The notes under the pieces are model-generated. The model made no database searches. It saw only the letters and a list, made by a program, of their open reading frames with translations, and was not told the origin of the DNA. Both the position numbers and the translations under genes were made by a program. Of a stretch of DNA of 64,000 nt, positions 7,885 through 15,298 are shown piece after piece. Positions within the stretch are counted from its first letter, which is position 1, and every line of letters begins with the position of its first letter. This DNA comes from CAVPDA01 sp963702495 (GTDB taxonomy: Bacteria; Pseudomonadota; Gammaproteobacteria; Burkholderiales; Rhodocyclaceae). Location of the stretch: contig CAVPDA010000014.1 in NCBI GenBank assembly GCA_963702495.1, forward strand, positions 62,001 to 126,000, read 5' to 3'.

Positions 7885-9387
7885 ATGATTTCCGAAGCCG
7901 AATTCAATCAACTGGCCGAGCAGGGGTATAACCGCATCCCGGTGATGCTGGAGACCTTCGCCGACCTCGACACCCCGCTCTCGATCTACCTCAAGCTCGC
8001 CAATCAGCCCTACACCTACCTCCTGGAGTCGGTGCAGGGGGGCGAGCGCTTCGGCCGCTACTCGTTCATCGGCCTCGCTTCGCCCACCCGCGTCGCGGTC
8101 TATGGGCGCACGGTGCTGGCCCTGACCGGCCATCGCATCTCGGACCGGCGCGACTACGCCAATCCGATGGCCTTCGTCACCGAGTTCATGTCGCGCTTCC
8201 GCGTACCGAAAGTCGCGGAGCTGCCGCGCTTCTGCGGCGGACTGGTGGGCTGCTTCGGCTACGACACGGTGCGCTACATCGAACCCAAGCTGGCCCAGGT
8301 GGACAAGCCCGATCCGCTCGGCACCCCCGACGTGCTGCTGCTGCTGTCGGAGGAGATCGCCATCGTGGACAACCTCTCCGGCAAGCTCAAGCTGGTGGTC
8401 TATGCCGAGCCGGGCGTGCCGGGCGCCTACAAGCTGGCGAAGCAGCGCCTCAAGGATCTCGTCGCCCGGCTGCGCTCGCCGGCTTCGATTCCGGACGACA
8501 GCGCGGCGGCGCCGCAGCCCGCGACCTCGGGCTGGGGCGAGGAGCAGTTCAAGGCGGCGGTGCGCCGCGCCAAGAAGTACATCGTGGATGGCGACATCAT
8601 GCAGGTGGTGCTGTCGCAGCGCCTGTCCAAGCCCTTCGCCGCCTCGCCTCTGGCGCTCTACCGCGCGCTGCGCACGCTCAACCCTTCGCCCTACATGTTC
8701 TTCTTCAATTTCGAGGACTTCCACGTCGTCGGCGCCTCGCCCGAGATCCTGGTGCGCCTGGAGGGCGAAAGTGGAGAAATGCGCGAGGACAAGCGCGTCA
8801 CGCTGCGGCCCATCGCCGGCACGCGCAAGCGCGGCCGGACGCCGGAGGAGGATGCGGCGCTGGCCGAGGAACTGCTGGCCGACGCCAAGGAGCGGGCGGA
8901 GCATCTGATGCTGCTCGACCTGGGCCGCAACGACGTCGGGCGGGTGGCGGAGGTGGGCTCGGTCAAGGTGACCGAGCAGTTCATCATCGAGCGCTATTCC
9001 CACGTCATGCACATCGTGTCGAACGTGGAGGGCCGGCTCAAGGGCGGCCTCGGCGCGCTGGACGTGCTGCGCGCCACCTTCCCGGCCGGCACCGTGTCGG
9101 GCGCGCCCAAGGTCCGGGCGATGGAGATCATCGACGAACTGGAGCCGGTGAAGCGCGGCATCTACGCCGGCGCGGCGGGCTATCTCGGCTTCCAGGGCGA
9201 CATGGACCTCGCCATCGCCATCCGCACCGCCGTGGTCAAGGACGGCCAGATCCACGTCCAGGCCGGCGCCGGCATCGTCGCCGATTCCGACCCGGACGCG
9301 GAATGGGTGGAGACCCAGAACAAGGCGCGGGCGCTGCTGCGGGCGGCGGAGATGGCCGAAAGCGGCCTCGATACGCGGCTGGACTGA
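7885..9387 (+). CDS. trpE: Anthranilate synthase component I
   Basis: Converts chorismate to anthranilate with ammonia supplied by TrpG, the first committed step of tryptophan synthesis. The 500-aa product carries the feedback-inhibition region LLESVQGGERFGRYSFIG near residue 49, and the chorismate-binding domain with LDLGRNDVGRVAEVGSV and PAGTVSGAPKVRAMEII. The start at 7885 has a good Shine-Dalgarno (AAGGTGGAG); an in-frame ATG at 7798 would add 29 Ala/Pro/Ser-rich residues overlapping the leader hairpins and is not preferred. trpG follows 10 bases later. Confidence 0.96.
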   Translation: MISEAEFNQLAEQGYNRIPVMLETFADLDTPLSIYLKLANQPYTYLLESVQGGERFGRYSFIGLASPTRVAVYGRTVLALTGHRISDRRDYANPMAFVTEFMSRFRVPKVAELPRFCGGLVGCFGYDTVRYIEPKLAQVDKPDPLGTPDVLLLLSEEIAIVDNLSGKLKLVVYAEPGVPGAYKLAKQRLKDLVARLRSPASIPDDSAAAPQPATSGWGEEQFKAAVRRAKKYIVDGDIMQVVLSQRLSKPFAASPLALYRALRTLNPSPYMFFFNFEDFHVVGASPEILVRLEGESGEMREDKRVTLRPIAGTRKRGRTPEEDAALAEELLADAKERAEHLMLLDLGRNDVGRVAEVGSVKVTEQFIIERYSHVMHIVSNVEGRLKGGLGALDVLRATFPAGTVSGAPKVRAMEIIDELEPVKRGIYAGAAGYLGFQGDMDLAIAIRTAVVKDGQIHVQAGAGIVADSDPDAEWVETQNKARALLRAAEMAESGLDTRLD

Positions 9388-9397
9388 GGAGGTCGCC

Positions 9398-9967
9398 ATG
9401 CTCCTGATGATCGACAACTACGACTCCTTCACCTACAACCTGGTGCAGTATTTCGGCGAACTGGGCGAGGACGTGCGCGTCTATCGCAACGACCAGATCA
9501 CGCTGGCCGAGATCGGCGCCATGAAACCGGATCACATCGTCGTTTCCCCGGGCCCATGCTCGCCGGCGGAAGCCGGCATCTCGGTGCCGTTGATCAAGGA
9601 GTTCGCCGGCCGCTTTCCCATTCTCGGCGTCTGTCTCGGCCACCAGAGCATCGGCGCGGCCTTCGGCGGCAGGATCGTTCACGCCAAGCAGTTGATGCAC
9701 GGCAAGACCTCGTCCGTACACCATGCCGATGTCGGAGTGTTCCGCGGACTGCCGCAGCCGCTCACCGCCACGCGCTACCACTCCCTTGCCATCGAGCGCG
9801 ACTCGCTGCCCGAATGTCTGGAGGTGACGGCGTGGACCGACGACGGTGAGATCATGGGCGTGCGCCACAGGCAGTTCGCGGTCGAGGGCGTGCAGTTCCA
9901 TCCCGAGTCGATCCTGACCGAGGCGGGGCACGAGTTGTTGAGGAATTTTCTGCGGCCGGCGGCGTGA
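9398..9967 (+). CDS. trpG: Anthranilate synthase component II (glutamine amidotransferase)
   Basis: Class I glutamine amidotransferase that supplies ammonia to TrpE; in many bacteria it also serves 4-amino-4-deoxychorismate synthase (PabA). The 189-aa product has the oxyanion motif VVSPGPCSP, the nucleophile Cys79 in GVCLGHQSIG, the TrpE-contact segment MHGKTS, and the catalytic His/Glu in VQFHPESIL. It is coupled to trpE (10-base gap). The next gene, a DUF559 protein, starts only 6 bases after its stop and separates it from trpD, which normally follows directly. Confidence 0.96.
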   Translation: MLLMIDNYDSFTYNLVQYFGELGEDVRVYRNDQITLAEIGAMKPDHIVVSPGPCSPAEAGISVPLIKEFAGRFPILGVCLGHQSIGAAFGGRIVHAKQLMHGKTSSVHHADVGVFRGLPQPLTATRYHSLAIERDSLPECLEVTAWTDDGEIMGVRHRQFAVEGVQFHPESILTEAGHELLRNFLRPAA

Positions 9968-9973
9968 GGTTCT

Positions 9974-10411
9974 GTGGCAGATCGTCTTCTGTCCTTCGCC
10001 AGGAGCCTGCGGCGGGAACAGACGGATGTCGAAAGGAGACTGTGGCAGATCCTGCGTGCCGGACGGCTCGGTGGTGCGAAGTTCAAGAGGCAGCAGCCCA
10101 TCGGGCAGTACATCGTCGATTTCGTTTGCTTTGAGCGGCGATTGGTTATCGAACTGGATGGCGGGCAGCATCAGGACCAGGTCGGTTACGATCGAGCCCG
10201 TGACGCATGGTTGACCGAAAACGGCTTCAAGATTCTGCGATTCTGGAATATCGATGTGATGCAGAATTTCGGCGGCGTCGTAGAACGTGTCTTGAGCGAA
10301 ATCTCACCCTCTCCCCGACCCTCCCCCGTCGAGGGGGAGGGGGCGAACGAACCCCTCTCCCCTCGCGGGAGAGGGGCAGGGGAGAGGGGGAGCAAGGGAG
10401 GAGAGAAATGA
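9974..10411 (+). CDS. DUF559 endonuclease-like protein, first copy
   Basis: A 145-aa protein of the DUF559 family, which is related to very-short-patch-repair (Vsr) nucleases with a PD-(D/E)XK-like fold. The core runs from residue 8 to about 110. It includes QTDVERRLWQILR, the probable catalytic Asp in YIVDFVC, the Glu/Asp of VIELDGGQHQ, and a C-terminal ILRFWNIDVMQN. Residues from about 112 on (PSPRPSPVEGEG and similar) are encoded by a palindromic repeat and are low complexity. The start is GTG, 6 bases after trpG. The TGA overlaps the trpD ATG, and the trpD Shine-Dalgarno lies in its last codons. It is foreign to a canonical trp operon; target and activity are unknown. Confidence 0.85.
   Translation: MADRLLSFARSLRREQTDVERRLWQILRAGRLGGAKFKRQQPIGQYIVDFVCFERRLVIELDGGQHQDQVGYDRARDAWLTENGFKILRFWNIDVMQNFGGVVERVLSEISPSPRPSPVEGEGANEPLSPRGRGAGERGSKGGEK
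10305..10392. repeat. CCCTCTCCCC/GGGGAGAGGG palindromic repeat, copy in DUF559-1 tail
   Basis: A pair of nested GC-rich palindromes begins CACCCTCTCCCCGACCCTCC, continues CCCGTCGAGGGGGAGG, and ends with CCCCTCTCCCCTCGCGGGAG followed by AGGGG. It is translated as the Pro/Gly-rich C-terminus of the DUF559 protein, just before trpD. Related copies are at 11923-11965, 12287-12326, inside trpC at 12817-12850, and at 16406-16439. Confidence 0.85.
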
Positions 10412-11430
10412 AACCGCAAGAGGCCCTGACCCGCGTCATCGAGCATCGCGAGATCTTCCACGACGAGATGCTCGATCTGATGCGCCAGATCATGAGCGGC
10501 GAGATGTCGCCGGTGATGATCGCCGCCATCACCATCGGCCTGCGCGTGAAGAAGGAAACCATCGGCGAGATCGCAGCCGCCGCCACGGTGATGCGCGAGC
10601 TGTCCACCAAGGTGCGGGTGAAGGACGACACCCATCTCGTCAACACCTGCGGCACCGGCGGCGACGGGGCGCAGACCTTCAACATCTCGACGGCGGCGAT
10701 GTTCGCGGCGGCGGCGGCCGGGGCGCAGGTGGCGAAGCACGGCGGGCGCGCCGTGTCGTCCCAGTCCGGCAGCGCCGACGTGCTGGAGTCGCTGGGGGCG
10801 AACATCAATCTGACGCCGGAGCAGGTCGGCCGCTGCATCGACGAGGTGGGGGTCGGCTTCATGTTCGCTCCCAGCCACCACAGCGCCATGAAGCATGCGG
10901 CGCCGGTGCGGCGCGAACTCGGTGTGCGCACCCTGTTCAACATCCTGGGGCCGCTCACCAATCCGGCCGGCGCGCCGCATCAGGTGATGGGCGTGTTTCA
11001 CCCCGATCTGGTGGGCATCCAGGTGCGCGTGCTGCAGCGCCTGGGCAGCCGCCGCGCCCTCACCGTGTATGGCATGGAGAGTCTGGACGAGATCTCGATC
11101 TCCGGGCCGACCCTGGTGGGCGAACTCAGGGACGGCCGCATCAACGAATACACGGTCCATCCGGAGCAGTTCAACATGCCGGTGCATGATCCGCGCGCGC
11201 TGCAGGTCGGCAATGTGGAAGAGTCGAAGGCAATGCTGCTCGGCGCGATCGACAACAAGGTGGGTGCGGCGCGCGACATCGTGGCGCTCAACGCGGGCGC
11301 CAGCATCTACGTCGCCGGTATCGCGCCCAGTCTGGCGGAAGGGGTGGAGCGCGCCCAGGAACTGATCGCGAACGGCGCGGCGCGGCAGAAACTCGACCAG
11401 TTCGTGGCATTCACGCGGGAGTTCAAATGA
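10408..11430 (+). CDS. trpD: Anthranilate phosphoribosyltransferase
   Basis: Transfers the phosphoribosyl group from PRPP to anthranilate. The 340-aa product has the PRPP-binding glycine motif CGTGGDGAQTFNIST near residue 80, the anthranilate/PRPP region KHGGRAVSSQSGSADVLE near residue 107, the metal-binding DEISI segment, and RRELGVRTLFNILGPLTNP near residue 170. The ATG overlaps the DUF559 stop (ATGA). A longer in-frame extension starting at 10207 is rejected because it runs through the DUF559 gene and lacks homology. Its own stop overlaps the start of the next gene, also ATGA. Confidence 0.96.
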   Translation: MKPQEALTRVIEHREIFHDEMLDLMRQIMSGEMSPVMIAAITIGLRVKKETIGEIAAAATVMRELSTKVRVKDDTHLVNTCGTGGDGAQTFNISTAAMFAAAAAGAQVAKHGGRAVSSQSGSADVLESLGANINLTPEQVGRCIDEVGVGFMFAPSHHSAMKHAAPVRRELGVRTLFNILGPLTNPAGAPHQVMGVFHPDLVGIQVRVLQRLGSRRALTVYGMESLDEISISGPTLVGELRDGRINEYTVHPEQFNMPVHDPRALQVGNVEESKAMLLGAIDNKVGAARDIVALNAGASIYVAGIAPSLAEGVERAQELIANGAARQKLDQFVAFTREFK

Positions 11431-11918
11431 GTCGGATGTCGCTCCGCGGCGGCCTGCTGGCTGCCGCCATGATCGTGCTGGCGGTGCCGGCGGTGCGCGC
11501 CGCAACGCCGGAGGTTTTCGTCGCCGAAGTGCAGGCGCCGCTGGACGAGGTCTACAAGGGCGTCTCCGGGAGCCTGGACAAGGCCGGCTACTACGTCGCC
11601 TTCGAGATGGACATGTTCAAGGGCATGTCGTCGAGCCTGGCGCGCAAGCTGGGCGAGGACTTCAACCGGGCGAAGCTGGAAGGCATCAAGAGCATGGTTT
11701 TCTGCCAGGGAGCCCATGCCAACGCCATCATGAACGCGGACGCCGACATGCTGGCGCTGTGTCCGCTGCACCTCACCGTCGTGCACAAGGCCGGCACCAC
11801 CCGCGTCCTGTTCGCGCGGCCCACGGCGCTGGCCAAGGGCAGTGCGGCGGAGGCGGCGGTGAAAGCGCTGGAAGAGGAAGTGATCGGCATCATCAAAGCC
11901 GGCGTGGCCGCGAAGTGA
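11427..11918 (+). CDS. DUF302 domain protein with signal peptide
   Basis: A 163-aa protein starting with a typical signal peptide (hydrophobic residues about 8-21, Ala-x-Ala-like cleavage near residue 26), so probably periplasmic. The rest matches the DUF302 fold: an alpha/beta domain with paired conserved Cys in MVFCQGAH and LALCPLHLTVVHK. The ATG overlaps the trpD stop, so it is translated with the operon, although DUF302 has no known part in tryptophan synthesis. A second, more distant family member lies at 30584-31039. Molecular function is unknown. Confidence 0.75.
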   Translation: MSRMSLRGGLLAAAMIVLAVPAVRAATPEVFVAEVQAPLDEVYKGVSGSLDKAGYYVAFEMDMFKGMSSSLARKLGEDFNRAKLEGIKSMVFCQGAHANAIMNADADMLALCPLHLTVVHKAGTTRVLFARPTALAKGSAAEAAVKALEEEVIGIIKAGVAAK

Positions 11919-11922
11919 GAGC

Positions 11923-11965
11923 TCCCTCTCCCGCTTGCGGGAGAGGGCAGGGGTGAGGGCAGGGC
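11923..11965. repeat. CCCTCTCCCG/CGGGAGAGGG palindromic repeat
   Basis: CCCTCTCCCG-CTTG-CGGGAGAGGG followed by CAGGGGTGAGGGCAGGG. It fills the gap between the DUF302 gene and the second DUF559 gene, whose TTG start follows directly. It is the same family as the repeat that encodes the tail of the first DUF559 protein, here on the 5' side of a DUF559 gene. Confidence 0.85.
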
Positions 11966-11966
11966 A

Positions 11967-12371
11967 TTGAGCGAACGCGCGCGCATGCTGCGCCGCAATC
12001 AGACCGAAGCCGAGAAGCGCCTCTGGTATCGTCTGAAGAATCGTGGGCTGGCCGGATGGAAGTTTCGGCGGCAGCATGCCGTCGGCCCCTGCTTCGCAGA
12101 CTTCGCGTGTATCGAGGCAGCACTCGTGGTCGAGATCGACGGCGGGCAGCACCAGGAGAGAACCGCGCAGGATCGTGCAAGAAGCGCGTTCCTGGAAGAG
12201 AACGGATATCGAGTCGTGCGATTCTGGAATAACGATGTGCTGAACAACACCGACGGGGTGCTTCAATCGATTCTCGATGTGCTGCGCCCCTCACCCCGAC
12301 CCTCTCCCCGCACGCGGGGAGAGGGAGTAGGCGCAAGGGGTGCGGCCGAACGTGGGAACGAGGCGAAATGA
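11967..12371 (+). CDS. DUF559 endonuclease-like protein, second copy
   Basis: A 134-aa DUF559 protein, a diverged paralogue of the one at 9974 (about half the aligned core residues look identical by eye). It keeps the same landmarks: QTEAEKRLWYRL, the Asp of FADFAC, VVEIDGGQHQER, DRARSAFLEENGYRVVRFWN, and a repeat-encoded tail PSPRPSPRTRGEG. The start is TTG at 11967; an ATG at 11985 is possible. Its TGA overlaps the trpC ATG as ATGA. Palindromic repeats flank or form both ends. Two independent family members in one trp operon, each coupled to the next trp gene, is striking. Confidence 0.83.
   Translation: MSERARMLRRNQTEAEKRLWYRLKNRGLAGWKFRRQHAVGPCFADFACIEAALVVEIDGGQHQERTAQDRARSAFLEENGYRVVRFWNNDVLNNTDGVLQSILDVLRPSPRPSPRTRGEGVGARGAAERGNEAK
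12287..12326. repeat. Palindromic repeat copy in DUF559-2 tail
   Basis: CCCTCACCCCGACCCTCTCC followed by CCGCACGCGGGGAGAGGG. It encodes the Pro/Arg/Gly-rich C-terminus of the second DUF559 protein just before trpC, mirroring the position of the copy before trpD. Confidence 0.85.
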
Positions 12372-13226
12372 GCGAAATCCTGCAACGCATCATCGAGGTC
12401 AAACGGGGCGAGGTTGCCGACGCCCGGGCCGCGAAGCCGCTGGCGGCTGCTGCGCGAGGAAGCGGTGGCGCAGCCGCCGGCGCGGGACTTCGTCGCCGCC
12501 GTGCGCTCGAAGCTCGCCGCGGGCGAGGCGGCGGTTATCGCGGAGATCAAGAAGGCCAGCCCGAGCAAGGGCGTGCTGCGGGCGGATTTCCGGCCCGCCG
12601 ACATCGCCCGATCGTACGCAGCCCACGGCGCCGCCTGCCTCTCCGTGCTCACCGACCGCCACTTCTTCCAGGGCGCGCCCGAGTACCTGCGACAGGCGCG
12701 GGCGGCGTGCGACCTGCCGGTGCTGCGCAAGGACTTCATCGTCGATCCGTACCAGGTTCATGAAGCGCGCGCCATGGGCGCCGACTGCATCCTGCTCATC
12801 GTGGCGGCGTTCTGGTCACTCTCTCCCGGGCCCTCCCCCGTCGACGGGGATGCGGCGGTCGCCCGCCTGCGCGAACTCGAAGCCCTCGCCCGCGGCCTCG
12901 GCATGGCGGTGCTGGTCGAAGTGCATGACGCCGCCGAACTCGATCTCGCCCTTCGACTCGACACGCCCCTCATCGGCATCAACAACCGCAATCTGCGCAG
13001 CTTCGAGGTGTCGCTCGAAACGACCCTCGGCCAACTGGCGCGCATTCCGTCCGGCCGCATCGTGGTCACGGAAAGCGGCATCCTGACGCCGGAAGACGTG
13101 GCCCGCATGCGCTCCCACGGCGTGCATGCCTTTCTCGTCGGCGAAGCCTTCATGCGCGCGCCCGACCCCGGCGCCGAACTGTCCCGCCTCTTCACCCCGG
13201 ATGCGCCGCCCGCAGGCCTTATTTGA
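12368..13226 (+). pseudogene. trpC: Indole-3-glycerol phosphate synthase, frameshifted as sequenced
   Basis: Forms indole-3-glycerol phosphate from CdRP. The ATG at 12368 (overlapping the DUF559 stop) starts the correct N-terminus (MSEILQRIIEVKRGEVADAR), but the frame is lost at about 12443-12449. The rest of the enzyme continues in another frame: IAEIKKASPSKGVLR, LRKDFIVDPYQ, VEVHDAAEL, IGINNRNLRSFE, VTESGI. One missing base would restore the frame, so a sequencing error or recent mutation is likely. A TTG at 12414 in the second frame would give a protein lacking the N-terminal helix. A second oddity is a segment FWSLSPGPSPVDGDA near 12811-12855, absent from normal TrpC and encoded by an in-frame palindromic repeat. 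Confidence 0.85.
12817..12850. repeat. Palindromic repeat arm inserted in frame inside trpC
   Basis: CACTCTCTCCCGGGCCCTCC followed by CCCGTCGACGGGGA. It aligns with CACCCTCTCCCCGACCCTCC followed by CCCGTCGAGGGGGA at 10305, with only a few differences over 34 bases. It is translated as part of an extra Ser/Pro/Gly-rich loop in TrpC. Confidence 0.8.
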
Positions 13227-13429
13227 ATGTCGTGTTGCCAAAAAGCAACATAACCGGGCCGCAGTGTTGCGCAAAGCGGTTTTTTGTTTGGCTTGCGGGC
13301 GGCTCTTTTGGGAGAATGCAGGCAACTCTCAGATTCAGAGAGGTAGGGAGGGCCAAAGCCGAACGGCCGCGGCCGCAAGGTCAAGGTTTCAGGGCATTGG
13401 GCCCTACGTCAATTCAAGAGGAGAAAGTT
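13227..13429 (+). promoter_or_regulatory. Porin upstream region
   Basis: A 203-base gap before the porin. GTTGCCAAAAAGCAAC (about 13233-13248) is a short inverted repeat after trpC and could be a weak terminator or operator; no extended T-run follows. The sequence then includes an A/T-richer stretch GCGGTTTTTTGTTTGG. A GAGGAGAAAG Shine-Dalgarno precedes the porin ATG at 13430. No promoter can be assigned with confidence. Confidence 0.4.
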
Positions 13430-14680
13430 ATGCAAAAGAAACTGATCGCTCTGGCGATTGCCGGTCTGGCAACGGCTCCGGCCTTTGCCCAGACCAACGT
13501 CACGATCTACGGCGTCGCTGATCTGACCCAGGAATGGGTCGACGGCTCGGGTGCGGCAGATCAAGACGGACCGGTGCTGTGCTGGTTTCCGGCAGCGCGC
13601 TGGACATCCAGGGCCGCAGCCGACTGACGTCGAACAGCTCGCTGCTCGGCTTCCGCGGCACGGAAGATCTGGGCAACGGCCTCAAGGCCATCTTCCAGTT
13701 CGAGACCGGCATCAGCGCCGACACCGGCATGGGCACGACTTCAGCGCCCGCGACACGTTCGTCGGCCTCACCAGCGGCTGGGGCACGCTCGTCGGCGGTA
13801 ACCTGACCCACCCGCTGCGCAACATGGGTGCCAAGGTTTCCATGTCTCCCGGCGCCACCGGTATCGGCTTCACCGCCGCCACCTACGGCACGATCCTTGG
13901 CCTGCAGACCGGCACCGACAACCGGGCGGCCAATGCCGTCGCCTACGTCACCCCGGCTCTCATGGGCGGCCTGACCTTCACCGCGGCCTATGTGAACGGC
14001 GAGAACGCGCGCGACAGCAATACGATCGCGGCCGGCAACACTCCCCCGGACGGCACGTCGCTCAGTTCGTACCAGTGGCAATTCGCCGCGCAGTACGAGA
14101 GCGGCCCGCTCTATCTCGGCGCCGGCTATCACCGGTCCAACGATCCTCAGACTCTCAAGCCCCTTGCAGTCTCCAGGATCGGTGGTCTTACGGGCGACGA
14201 CCGGTGCGTTCAACGACGAACTGAATGCATGGCGTATCGCCGGTACCTACAAGTTCGGTTTCGGCATGAAGATCAGCGCCCTGTGGGACAACCAGAACTA
14301 CGAGTTCACCAATCTCACCGGTTCTCTGGCCGACGTCGATGGATGCGGTCACCAGCGGCGAGGTCGAGCGCAATGCATGGCAACTGGGTATCTCCCAGGA
14401 CTTCGGCGCCCACACGATCTACGGCGAATACTCGCAGGCCAACGAAGCGGAAGCCGGCAGCGACAAACTGGACAACTCCGGCAACAAGCAATACACGCTC
14501 GGCTACAACTACAACCTCAGCAAGCGCACCATGCTGAAGGTGTACTACACCGAGATCCGCAACGACGACGGCTCCGCTGCCGATTTCTACCTGACCCCGG
14601 TCGGCAGCAGCACGACGCAACTGTTGGCTCCCGGTGCCGATCCGAAGGGCTTTGGTATCGGCGTCCGCCACGTATTCTAA
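13430..14680 (+). pseudogene. Gram-negative porin, multiple frameshifts as sequenced
   Basis: A general trimeric outer-membrane porin of the betaproteobacterial type. It begins with a signal peptide (MQKKLIALAIAGLATAPAFA) followed by QTNVTIYGVADLTQEW, and ends in the outer-membrane sorting sequence GIGVRHVF with a terminal Phe. Between these, conserved porin text (SSLLGFRGTEDLGNGLKAIF, FVGLTSGWGTLVGGN, GPLYLGAGYHRS, YTLGYNYNLSKRTMLKVYYT) is scattered over three frames. Shifts lie near 13550-13585, 13740, 14165-14195 and 14335. The joined length is about 415 residues, normal for the family. The intact ends and conserved segments favour sequence errors or very recent decay. Confidence 0.85.
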
Positions 14681-14706
14681 GAACAACGGCAGTTGTCGTA
14701 ATCTCG

Positions 14707-14735
14707 ACGGGCGCCTTCGGGCGCCCGTTTTTTTT
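14707..14735 (+). terminator. Rho-independent terminator after porin
   Basis: ACGGGCGCC-TTC-GGGCGCCCGT followed by eight T. It is 27 bases after the porin stop codon, so the porin is a monocistronic unit. Confidence 0.93.
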
Positions 14736-14907
14736 CGGACTTCGCGTTGCGGGCAATGCGGTCGAAAGGCAGCCCGTTCAGTGCGCAGTTGCAATGCGTT
14801 CAATGCCGCGCAACGTGACGCTGTCGATGTTCGACTGCCGAACGTGATAGCATCGGCGCGGCGACGGACATTGCGTGCGATGGTCTTCAGCTACTGAATC
14901 CGAGGCT

Positions 14908-15159
14908 ATGAGTGTGACCGAAAACGTCGAGAACTTGATCCTGGAACACTTGCGCGCGATGCGCGGGGATATCGCGAGCATCCGCAGCGACGTGGCTGAC
15001 CTCAAGCTCCGGCTCGGTTCGCTGGAGGAACATATCGCTGGCATGCGGCGCGACCTGTCCCTTCTGCACAGCGACATCGCCATTACCCATAAGCGTCTGG
15101 ATCATAACGAGGAAAGGCTCGAACGGATCGAGCGCCGTCTCGAGTTGGTGAACCCGTGA
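14908..15159 (+). CDS. Small coiled-coil protein
   Basis: An 83-aa protein that is almost entirely helical. Residues about 5-80 have heptad-like spacing of Leu/Ile with many Arg, Glu and Asp (for example EHLRAMRGDIASIRSDVADL and NEERLERIERRLELV). No signal peptide or membrane span is present. Proteins of this kind are common as uncharacterised genes near toxin-antitoxin or defence loci, but no partner is seen next to it. The ATG at 14908 is chosen because the upstream in-frame residues (from 14875) look non-coding. It converges with proB across a repeat-rich gap. Confidence 0.6.
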   Translation: MSVTENVENLILEHLRAMRGDIASIRSDVADLKLRLGSLEEHIAGMRRDLSLLHSDIAITHKRLDHNEERLERIERRLELVNP

Positions 15160-15175
15160 TCGGTGCGAAACCCTT

Positions 15176-15257
15176 GTGGCTTCGGCCTTCGCCGCAATAG
15201 GAACGACATAGTGGCTTCGGCCGGCGCTTCGCGCCTTAACCTCGCTGCGCGAGGTTA
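15176..15257. repeat. Short direct repeats and hairpin between convergent genes
   Basis: GTGGCTTCGGCC occurs at 15176 and 15211, each followed within some tens of bases by GCCGCAATA. A 9-bp stem TAACCTCGC-TGC-GCGAGGTTA lies at 15237-15257. It has no T-run, but it sits between two convergent genes and could slow transcription from both sides. Confidence 0.5.
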
Positions 15258-15268
15258 GCCTGCGCCGC

Positions 15269-15298
15269 AATATGGTGCTGCTAGAGCAGCACCATATT
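15269..15298. repeat. 14-bp-arm palindrome over the proB stop codon
   Basis: AATATGGTGCTGCT-AG-AGCAGCACCATATT is a near-perfect palindrome. It encodes the last residues of ProB (NMVLL) and its TAG stop on the minus strand. Confidence 0.8.
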
